Positions 57,437-64,000 of a stretch of DNA of 64,000 bases are shown one piece after another. The stretch is taken from assembly GCF_001815355.1 (NCBI RefSeq), contig NZ_KV820360.1, positions 233,716-297,715 on the forward strand, written 5' to 3'. The first letter of the stretch is position 1; every line of letters starts with the position of its first letter. The stretch is from Haemophilus sp. HMSC068C11. Lineage in GTDB: Bacteria > Pseudomonadota > Gammaproteobacteria > Enterobacterales > Pasteurellaceae. The position numbers and the translations under genes are program-made. The notes below the pieces were generated by a model, which saw only the letters and a program-made list of their open reading frames with translations, ran no database searches and was not told the origin of the DNA.

Positions 57437-58225
57437 ATGGGTTTCTTAACTGGTAAACGTATTTTAGTAACAGGTCTTGCAAGCAACCGTTCTATTGCTT
57501 ACGGGATCGCAAAAGCAATGAAAGAACAAGGCGCTGAACTTGCTTTCACTTATTTAAACGATAAATTACAACCACGCGTAGAAGAATTTGCAAAAGAATT
57601 TGGTTCTGACATCGTCCTTCCTTTAGACGTAGCGACCGATGAAAGCATCCAAAACTGCTTTGCAGAATTAAGCAAACGTTGGGAAAAATTTGATGGTTTC
57701 GTACACGCTATCGCATTCGCACCAGGCGATCAATTAGATGGTGATTACGTAAACGCAGCAACTCGTGAAGGCTACCGTATCGCTCATGACATCAGTGCAT
57801 TCAGCTTTGTTGCTATGGCACAAGCGGCACGTCCTTACTTAAATCCAAATGCAGCGTTATTAACCCTTTCTTACTTAGGAGCAGAGCGCGCAATTCCTAA
57901 CTACAACGTGATGTGTTTAGCGAAAGCGTCTCTTGAAGCGGCAACTCGTGTAATGGCGGCTGATTTAGGTAAAGAAGGTATTCGTGTGAATGCAATCTCT
58001 GCAGGTCCAATCCGTACCTTAGCGGCATCAGGTATTAAAAACTTAAAGAAAATGCTTGCTACATTCGAGAAAACCGCAGCATTACGCCGTACAGTTACTA
58101 TCGAAGATGTGGGTAATTCAGCAGCATTCTTATGCTCTGATTTAGCATCTGGTATTACTGGTGAAATCGTTCACGTAGATGCAGGCTTCAGCATCACCGC
58201 AATGGGCGAATTAGGCGAAGAATAA
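57437..58225 (+). CDS. fabI: Enoyl-[acyl-carrier-protein] reductase (NADH)
   Basis: Last step of each fatty acid elongation cycle. SDR fold: [21 protein letters not shown], catalytic tyrosine and lysine in [23 protein letters not shown] (given in part: YNVMCLAK), [12 protein letters not shown]. 262 residues, the triclosan-type FabI length. Followed by its own terminator and then rnb; fabI-rnb is also adjacent in E. coli and H. influenzae. Confidence 0.97.
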   Translation: MGFLTGKRILVTGLASNRSIAYGIAKAMKEQGAELAFTYLNDKLQPRVEEFAKEFGSDIVLPLDVATDESIQNCFAELSKRWEKFDGFVHAIAFAPGDQLDGDYVNAATREGYRIAHDISAFSFVAMAQAARPYLNPNAALLTLSYLGAERAIPNYNVMCLAKASLEAATRVMAADLGKEGIRVNAISAGPIRTLAASGIKNLKKMLATFEKTAALRRTVTIEDVGNSAAFLCSDLASGITGEIVHVDAGFSITAMGELGEE

Positions 58226-58246
58226 TTTTTCGTACAAGCTATTTTT

Positions 58247-58280
58247 AGGCAGGCTTTTCAGTCTGCCTTTTCTCTTTTTT
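58247..58280 (+). terminator. Intrinsic terminator after fabI
   Basis: 9-bp stem (58247-58255 with 58260-58268) and a long T-rich tail, between fabI and rnb. Confidence 0.8.
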
Positions 58281-58291
58281 TAAATATAACT

Positions 58292-60271
58292 ATGTTCCAA
58301 GATAATCCATTACTCGCACAACTTAAGCAACAAATCCACGATAGCAAAGAACACGTTGAAGGCGTGGTAAAAAGTACTGATAAAGCTTATGGTTTTTTAG
58401 AGTGCGATAAAAAAAGCTACTTTATTGCCCCTCCTACAATGAAAAAAGTGATGCATGGTGACAAAATCAAAGCCACCATTGAAAAGCAAGGCGATAAAGA
58501 GCAAGCTGAACCTGAAGAATTAATTGAGCCAATGCTCACGCGCTTTATTGCCAAAGTGCGGTTCAATAAAGACAAGAAATTGCAAGTTTTGGTTGATCAT
58601 CCAAGTATCAACCAACCCATTGGTGCGCAACAAGCTAAATCCGTCAAAGAAGAATTACAAGAAGGCGACTGGGTCGTCGCAAATTTGAAAACGCACCCAT
58701 TACGTGATGATCGCTTTTTCTATGCTACTATCAATCAATTTATCTGCCGTGCTGACGATGAATTAGCCCCTTGGTGGGTCACGCTGGCACGTCATGAACA
58801 ATCTCGTCATCCTGTGCAAGGTGCAGAAAGTTATGAGATGTTAGATCAACAAACACGTGAAGATCTGACCGCACTTCATTTTGTCACCATTGACTCTGAA
58901 AGCACTCAGGATATGGATGATGCCCTTTATATCGAACCTATCGAGCAAAATGGTACACAAAGCGGCTGGCGATTAGTCGTTGCCATTGCTGATCCAACAG
59001 CTTACATTGCATTAGATTCACAAATTGAAAAAGACGCTAAACAGCGTTGTTTCACCAATTATTTGCCTGGCTTCAACATTCCTATGTTGCCTCGTGAATT
59101 ATCTGATGAATTATGTTCATTAATGGCAAATGAAACTCGTCCTGCATTAGTGTGTTACATTGAAACAGATCTTGCGGGTAATATCACGGCGAAACCACGT
59201 TTTGTGTCCGCTTATGTACAATCTAAAGCAAAATTAGCCTATAACAAGATTTCAGATTATTTAGAACAAGTACCGGATGCATGGCAACCGGAAACATCTG
59301 AAATTGCCCAGCAAATTGATTGGTTACATCAATTTACTCAAGCACGTATTCAATGGCGTAAAACCCATTCCTTGTTATTTAAAGAGAAACCAGACTACTC
59401 TTTTATTCTCGCTGAAAATGGCAAAGTGAAAGAAATTAAAGCGGAATATCGCCGTATTGCAAATCAAATCGTGGAAGAATCCATGATCATTGCCAACATT
59501 TGTGCCGCCCAATTCTTAGCGGAGCATGCTAAAACCGGTATTTTCAATACACACACTGGTTTTGATAAAAAATTCTTAGAAAATGCACATAATTTCTTAA
59601 TGGCAAATTTAGCCAATGAAGAAAATCAAGCTGAACTTGCTGAACGTTATTCGGTAGAAAATTTGGCAACCTTAAAAGGTTATTGCCAAATGCGTCATGA
59701 TATTGAACCGATTGAAGGTGACTATTTAGAATTCCGTTTACGTCGTTATTTAACCTTTGCGGAATTTAAATCAGAACTTGCTCCACATTTTGGGCTTGGA
59801 TTAGAAGGTTATGCGACCTGGACATCGCCTATCCGTAAATATTCCGATATGGTGAACCATCGTTTAATTAAAGCCGTGCTCACACAGCAAGCTTGTGAAA
59901 AACCACAAGATGAAGTCCTTGCTCGCTTACAAGAAGCCCGTCGTCAAAATCGCTTGGTCGAACGTGATATCGCAGATTGGTTATATTGTCGCTATCTTGC
60001 TGACAAAGTCGCTGAAAATGCTGAATTTGATGCAGAGGTACAAGATGTGATGCGTGGTGGTTTACGTGTTCAATTATTAGAAAATGGTGCATCCATGTTC
60101 GTACCAGCTTCCACGTTGCATCCAAATAAAGATGAAATGCAAGTGAATGCTGATGAATTAGCGCTGTATATTCAAGGGGAGCGCCGTTACAAAATCGGTG
60201 ATTTAGTGAAAGTAAAACTCACCGAAGTACGAGAAGAAACTCGCAGTATTGTCGGTCAATTAATCATTTAA
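58292..60271 (+). CDS. rnb: Exoribonuclease II
   Basis: Processive 3'-5' exoribonuclease. Cold-shock domains at the N-terminus (VEGVVKSTDKAYGFLECD), the RNB catalytic domain with FVTIDSESTQDMDDALYIEP (acidic metal ligands) and ATWTSPIRKYSDMVNHRLIKA (here YATWTSPIRKYSDMVNH), then a C-terminal S1 domain. 659 residues, close to E. coli RNase II (644). Separates from RNase R by the shorter termini. Confidence 0.96.
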   Translation: MFQDNPLLAQLKQQIHDSKEHVEGVVKSTDKAYGFLECDKKSYFIAPPTMKKVMHGDKIKATIEKQGDKEQAEPEELIEPMLTRFIAKVRFNKDKKLQVLVDHPSINQPIGAQQAKSVKEELQEGDWVVANLKTHPLRDDRFFYATINQFICRADDELAPWWVTLARHEQSRHPVQGAESYEMLDQQTREDLTALHFVTIDSESTQDMDDALYIEPIEQNGTQSGWRLVVAIADPTAYIALDSQIEKDAKQRCFTNYLPGFNIPMLPRELSDELCSLMANETRPALVCYIETDLAGNITAKPRFVSAYVQSKAKLAYNKISDYLEQVPDAWQPETSEIAQQIDWLHQFTQARIQWRKTHSLLFKEKPDYSFILAENGKVKEIKAEYRRIANQIVEESMIIANICAAQFLAEHAKTGIFNTHTGFDKKFLENAHNFLMANLANEENQAELAERYSVENLATLKGYCQMRHDIEPIEGDYLEFRLRRYLTFAEFKSELAPHFGLGLEGYATWTSPIRKYSDMVNHRLIKAVLTQQACEKPQDEVLARLQEARRQNRLVERDIADWLYCRYLADKVAENAEFDAEVQDVMRGGLRVQLLENGASMFVPASTLHPNKDEMQVNADELALYIQGERRYKIGDLVKVKLTEVREETRSIVGQLII

Positions 60272-60296
60272 TAACCACTTCCTTTCTAATACTACA

Positions 60297-60332
60297 AATA
60301 CCGCTCGTTACACAACGGGCGGTATTCTTTTA
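60297..60332 (+). terminator. Intrinsic terminator of rnb
   Basis: 13-bp stem (60297-60309 with 60314-60326, one G-T pair), 4-nt loop, TTCTTTTAT tail. Confidence 0.85.
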
Positions 60333-60427
60333 TAGCACCAAAGTTGTGACAATATTTTTTACATTGATAGTATTATTTTGTGAATGGAATGAGGATGAGC
60401 AATATCGAGATGAAGTATTTATAATGA

Positions 60428-60453
60428 TATCCCCGCCTTGAAGAGCGGGGATA
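60428..60453. repeat. GC-rich palindrome downstream of the PTS gene
   Basis: Perfect 9-bp stem TATCCCCGC/GCGGGGATA with 8-nt loop, 20 nt after the PTS stop on the minus strand. No T run follows, so it is not a canonical terminator; it may stabilise the operon mRNA 3' end. It resembles subterminal hairpins of IS200/IS605 elements, but no transposase is near. Confidence 0.5.
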
Positions 60454-60473
60454 AGATGAGGATTTAGGCAGAA

Positions 60474-62141
60474 TTACATTTTAGGAATATCAACGCCAGA
60501 TGAAAGCACGTCTTGAATATCCGATTTTAAGACATCTGCTTTTGGACCATAAATCGCTTGGATACCAGAGCCTTTCACAATAAAGCCCATTGCACCTGCT
60601 TGTTTCCAACTTGCTTCATCACCCACTAACTCTGGATTATGTACGGTGATACGTAAACGTGTCATACAAGCATCAACATCTGCAATGTTATTACGTCCAC
60701 CAAGCAAGTTGATGATTTGGATAACTTGCGTACTAGCATTCGCCACTTTTGGCTCATTGCTAGGAGCTTCATCTGAAGAACCTTTTGCATCATAGTTACC
60801 ATTACGGCCCGCTGTGGCAAGGTTAAATTTCTTAATCATAAAGTTCGCGATAAAGAACATAGCCACTGCAAAGAGGATCGATACCCAAATAAAGTTGATT
60901 ACATCCATACCAATACCAGCTTTAATCGCCATCGGTGTACGCGTTAAGAACTCAATGTTACCGAATGAATGCACGCGTAAGTCCACAATATCTGCCATGG
61001 CGAAAGCACAACCTTGTACTAAAGCATAAACAATATAAAGCGGTAATGCGACAAACATAAACATATATTCAATTGGTTCAGTTACGCCTGTTAAGAACAC
61101 CGCAAGTGCTGATGAAAGGAAAATACCTTTATAGAGTTTTTTCTTGTCTTCATCTACGTTGATATACATCGCAAGTGTCAAGCCCATTAGGATACCGGTT
61201 GAACCAATCATTTGCCCTACTTTGAAGCGAGCAGGTGTTACGGTTGAAAGAAGTTCATTATATTGCGTTAAATTACCTGCATCTTTAAGGTTAATTAAGT
61301 CAGTCACCCATGCGAGCCAAAGTGGATCTTGACCAAAGACCTGTTTACCTTGTTGCGCACCGGTTAAGAATTCATAAGTACCGCCTAATGAAGTGTAGTT
61401 CATTGGGATGGTCAACATATGGTGTAAACCAAATGGAAGTAAAAGACGCTCTAAAGTACCGTAAACAAATGGTGCTAAAATCGGTGCTGAACTTTGTGAG
61501 TTGGCAATCCATTGACCGAAATGGTTAATGCCGGTTTGAACTAAAGGCCAGAATAATGATAGGAAAATCGCCACTAATACAGAACGATAAATGACGACGA
61601 AAGGAACGAAACGTTTACCATTAAAGAAAGTGAGTACTTCAGGTAATTTACGGAAATTGTAGTAGCGATTGAAGGTTGTTGCACCCACAAAACCTGCGAT
61701 AATACCGACAAATACCCCCATATTTAGCGCAGGTTGTCCAAGCACATTCACAAAGTAATTCGCCACAGGAATTTCTCCTGTAAATACAGTACTTACATGA
61801 GCATTTGGATCCGCTAACATTTCAATCTTCACGCCGAAAAAGTTACCGGTGATTAAGTTAATTAAAATGAAAGCAAGACCCGCTGCAAATGCTCCACCCG
61901 CACGCTCATTTGCCCAGCTACCACCAATCGCTAAAGCAAATAATAGATGAAGGTTACCGATAATCCCCCAACCAATTTGGGCGATAATATTTCCGACACG
62001 TGCTAGCCATTCAGCATCACTAATTAAAGGCAGCGAGTTACCAATACTCACCATTAAACCCGCGGCTGGCATCACGGCAATCACAACCATTAGGCACTTA
62101 CCGAATTTTTGCCAAAATTCAAAACTGAGCATTTTTTTCAT
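60474..62141 (-). CDS. PTS glucose/maltose family EIICB, MalT/MalX-like
   Basis: Membrane component of a phosphotransferase system. EIIC (about residues 1-430, ten hydrophobic segments, with PAAGLMVSIGNSLP, GLHHMLTIPMNYTSLGGTYE, and GVTEPIEYMF) and EIIB (about 470-555) with the phosphorylated cysteine in DVDACMTRLRITV. No EIIA domain, so it should borrow EIIA-Glc (Crr). 555 residues. Last gene after the phosphorylase and mapP-like genes (10-nt gap; AGGAG before ATG). The specificity for maltose is inferred from the operon. Confidence 0.85.
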   Translation of the reverse strand: MKKMLSFEFWQKFGKCLMVVIAVMPAAGLMVSIGNSLPLISDAEWLARVGNIIAQIGWGIIGNLHLLFALAIGGSWANERAGGAFAAGLAFILINLITGNFFGVKIEMLADPNAHVSTVFTGEIPVANYFVNVLGQPALNMGVFVGIIAGFVGATTFNRYYNFRKLPEVLTFFNGKRFVPFVVIYRSVLVAIFLSLFWPLVQTGINHFGQWIANSQSSAPILAPFVYGTLERLLLPFGLHHMLTIPMNYTSLGGTYEFLTGAQQGKQVFGQDPLWLAWVTDLINLKDAGNLTQYNELLSTVTPARFKVGQMIGSTGILMGLTLAMYINVDEDKKKLYKGIFLSSALAVFLTGVTEPIEYMFMFVALPLYIVYALVQGCAFAMADIVDLRVHSFGNIEFLTRTPMAIKAGIGMDVINFIWVSILFAVAMFFIANFMIKKFNLATAGRNGNYDAKGSSDEAPSNEPKVANASTQVIQIINLLGGRNNIADVDACMTRLRITVHNPELVGDEASWKQAGAMGFIVKGSGIQAIYGPKADVLKSDIQDVLSSGVDIPKM

Positions 62142-62151
62142 ATTGATTCTC

Positions 62152-62943
62152 CTACAAGATGAGAGCTACTTCTACGCCAAAATGGTCGGAAACAATCGGT
62201 TTATTTTTTCCATTAAAAATAACCTGACTGGATAAAACCCTTTTTGCTTGGTTTAAAAAAATATAATCTAATCGCTTTTCTTGACTATGACCTTTCCAGC
62301 CGTCAATCGCTTTTTCCACAGTGATACCGCTATCCTTCTGCTCAGCCATTTCAAATGTATCAAATAAGCCTAAGGATTTAATTTGCTGGTAAGCTTGATG
62401 ATCACTTATTGCATCAGTATTGAAATCGCCCATCAAGATTTTAAGATTCGCACTTTGACTCCGCTCTACAATATAACGAACATTATCGAGTTGGTTTTCC
62501 CCATCACAATTTGGCAAATTGATATGGCAAGAATAACATTCAATTAACTGACCGTGATATTCCACCGTCAAACCAATAATTTTACGCGAAAGAATTGAGT
62601 CAAGACGTTGGTGTTGGCTACAATAAAATGCATCAACATCATAAACAGGTAAACGCGTTAGAAACGCAATACCTTCATCATATTTATCATAACCAATATG
62701 CGAATTGCTCCAAAAAAGCGAATATTTTTGTGCAACGCGTTGATTGATTTTATTTAACAGAATGACACCATAGTTATCTTGCTTTAACGTTGGCGAAATA
62801 GCAGGAGCAGACATCAATTGATTAACCTCTTGTAAGGCAATGATGTCATAACCCTTTTCCACAATAGTCTCAGCAAGAATCTCTATTTTTTCCGCTTGGT
62901 TAGCTTCTAACCAAGCGTGTACATTCAGGGTAAGTAGTTTCAT
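62152..62943 (-). CDS. mapP: Probable maltose 6'-phosphate phosphatase (MapP-like), endonuclease/exonuclease/phosphatase fold
   Basis: Exo/endo/phosphatase superfamily: MKLLTLNVHAWLE at the N-terminus, IIALQEVNQLM (catalytic Glu), LKILMGDFNTDAISD (Asp-Asn pair), and RLDYIFLNQA / VSDHFGVEV (final Asp-His). 263 residues. Firmicute MapP, which dephosphorylates maltose 6'-phosphate made by a PTS, has this fold and sits with a maltose PTS and a phosphorylase. The identical company here (phosphorylase upstream by 9 nt, EIICB downstream by 10 nt) supports the call over a nuclease. Confidence 0.72.
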   Translation of the reverse strand: MKLLTLNVHAWLEANQAEKIEILAETIVEKGYDIIALQEVNQLMSAPAISPTLKQDNYGVILLNKINQRVAQKYSLFWSNSHIGYDKYDEGIAFLTRLPVYDVDAFYCSQHQRLDSILSRKIIGLTVEYHGQLIECYSCHINLPNCDGENQLDNVRYIVERSQSANLKILMGDFNTDAISDHQAYQQIKSLGLFDTFEMAEQKDSGITVEKAIDGWKGHSQEKRLDYIFLNQAKRVLSSQVIFNGKNKPIVSDHFGVEVALIL

Positions 62944-62952
62944 TGCTTCCCC

Positions 62953-64000
62953 TTAGCCCTCACTATGCCAAATGTCTGCATTATATTGAGCAATCGTGCG
63001 GTCTGATGAGAAGAACCCTGCTTTGGCGATATTGTGAACCACTTTCTCATTCCAACTATCTTGATCTTCATAATCGGCTAAGATTTGTTCTTTCGCATCA
63101 ACATAAGCATTAAAGTCAATTAACGTCATAAACCAGTCTTTATTCAATAATTCGTTATAAAGACGTTCTAAACGTGTTTTATTGCCTAATTTCACCACGG
63201 CAGGATTTAGAATAAAATCGACCGCTCTTTTAATATCCTTGTCGTTTTCATAATACTCTTTTGAAACATAACCTGCTGTTTCATAAAGTTTAATAATGCT
63301 TTCTGAATCTTTACCGAATGTATAGATATTTTCAGCACCAGCTAATTCTGCAATTTCAACATTAGCCCCATCCATTGTGCCTAAGGTTAATGCACCATTG
63401 AGCATAAATTTCATATTCCCTGTACCGGAAGCTTCTTTAGAGGCAAGTGAAATTTGTTCTGAAATATCCGTTGCTGGAATGAGTTTTTCCGCCACACTCA
63501 CATTATAGTTTTCAACTAAATGCACGTTTAAATACTTGTTCACTTCAGGATCATTATTGATTAACTCAGATAAACAAAGAATTAAGTGAATAATATCCTG
63601 TGCAATAATATAAGCAGGTGCCGCTTTTCCTCCAAAAATCACGGTAATTTTACGTTTTGGTAATTTACCTGCTTTAATTTCTAAGTATTTATGAATCACA
63701 TAAAGTGCATTCATTTGTTGGCGTTTATATTCATGGAAACGCTTAATTTGCGTATCAATAATTGAGTTTTCATCTAACTCAATACCTTTATTTTCTTTAA
63801 GGTACGCTTTTAGCGCTAATTTGTTTTCAAACTTAATTTTCGCTAATTGTTGATGAACCTTTTTGTCATCTTTAAAGGCTAACAATTTCTCTAATTTCGT
63901 TGCATCATGCAAATACTCATCACCAATCAATTCTTTAATGTAAGCCGCTAATGCTTGGTTAGAAAACTCTAACCAACGACGGAAGGTAATGCCGTTTGTC
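62953..64000 (-). CDS. Glycogen/maltodextrin phosphorylase, partial (5' end outside window)
   Basis: GT35 alpha-glucan phosphorylase, C-terminal part of about 349 residues; the frame is open to base 64000, beginning at the [10 protein letters not shown] segment. Visible: the PLP site [20 protein letters not shown] followed by [28 protein letters not shown], and [17 protein letters not shown]. Releases glucose 1-phosphate from alpha-1,4-glucans. An apparent start at 63930 is internal. Style ([25 protein letters not shown]) seems closer to Firmicute enzymes than to enteric GlgP/MalP; judged by eye only. Confidence 0.88.
   Translation of the reverse strand, partial: TNGITFRRWLEFSNQALAAYIKELIGDEYLHDATKLEKLLAFKDDKKVHQQLAKIKFENKLALKAYLKENKGIELDENSIIDTQIKRFHEYKRQQMNALYVIHKYLEIKAGKLPKRKITVIFGGKAAPAYIIAQDIIHLILCLSELINNDPEVNKYLNVHLVENYNVSVAEKLIPATDISEQISLASKEASGTGNMKFMLNGALTLGTMDGANVEIAELAGAENIYTFGKDSESIIKLYETAGYVSKEYYENDKDIKRAVDFILNPAVVKLGNKTRLERLYNELLNKDWFMTLIDFNAYVDAKEQILADYEDQDSWNEKVVHNIAKAGFFSSDRTIAQYNADIWHSEG

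Noticed and set aside
62152-62943. Annotation as a DNA nuclease of the exonuclease III/DNase I fold
   Set aside because: No signal peptide or DNA-repair context; the operon with a phosphorylase and a PTS gene favours a MapP-like sugar phosphatase.
1-64000. CRISPR array, prophage, integron, transposase, tRNA or rRNA genes
   Set aside because: Read for and not seen: no regularly spaced repeats, no phage or IS genes, no tRNA-like cloverleaf noticed. The many short repeats are uptake signals.

Overview
The window is an ordinary chromosomal stretch of a Pasteurellaceae bacterium, most likely Haemophilus parainfluenzae or a close relative. The evidence is low GC, dozens of copies of the Hin-type DNA uptake signal AAGTGCGGT on both strands (often paired as inverted repeats that serve as terminators), and gene blocks that I recall from H. 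influenzae (rarA-lolA-ftsK-lrp-radA; pit-ygiM-cca-lolB-ispE-prs; hldE/htrB; molABC). I see no prophage, transposase, CRISPR array, rRNA or tRNA. Species identity is inferred, not shown.

Layout. 1-930: the end of a potD-like polyamine-binding protein. 1-8.9 kb (minus): radA, lrp, ftsK, lolA, rarA and a CYTH phosphatase. 9-15.5 kb (plus): a UPF0111/pit phosphate pair, ygiM, then cca-lolB-ispE-prs. 15.5-18.3 kb: mdh and argR (divergent), yfcH, and a candidate CRP-dependent small RNA between prs and mdh. 18.3-30.3 kb: folC, accD, truA, rplY, a DedA protein, ribE, norM, rng, putP, cmoB, rlmM. 30.3-36.4 kb: gcvA with the divergent small RNA GcvB, ilvE, and the sodium-pumping oxaloacetate decarboxylase operon oadGAB behind a CRP-type promoter. 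36.5-45.3 kb: a fused lplT-aas gene with a coupled MerR regulator, a peptide-binding lipoprotein, a YbaN-like protein, prlC, rpsO.

45.4-53.8 kb is the most interesting region. It is a molybdenum/tungsten island with two unrelated ABC importers (a modABC-like set plus modD, and molABC). Divergent from molABC lies a two-gene unit: an uncharacterised membrane protein and a TonB-dependent receptor. All three transcription units carry a palindrome matching the E. coli ModE operator, with identical 8-bp spacing. This suggests one ModE regulon that includes an outer-membrane receptor for molybdate, tungstate or a complex of them.

53.9-60.3 kb: hldE and htrB for lipid A/LOS, a short strongly terminated transcript with a C-rich loop (candidate small RNA or leader), ybgI, fabI, rnb. 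60.4-64 kb (minus): an operon of alpha-glucan phosphorylase (cut by the window edge), a MapP-like maltose-6'-phosphate phosphatase and a MalT/MalX-like PTS EIICB. This is the maltose route known from Firmicutes rather than the enteric MalEFGK system.
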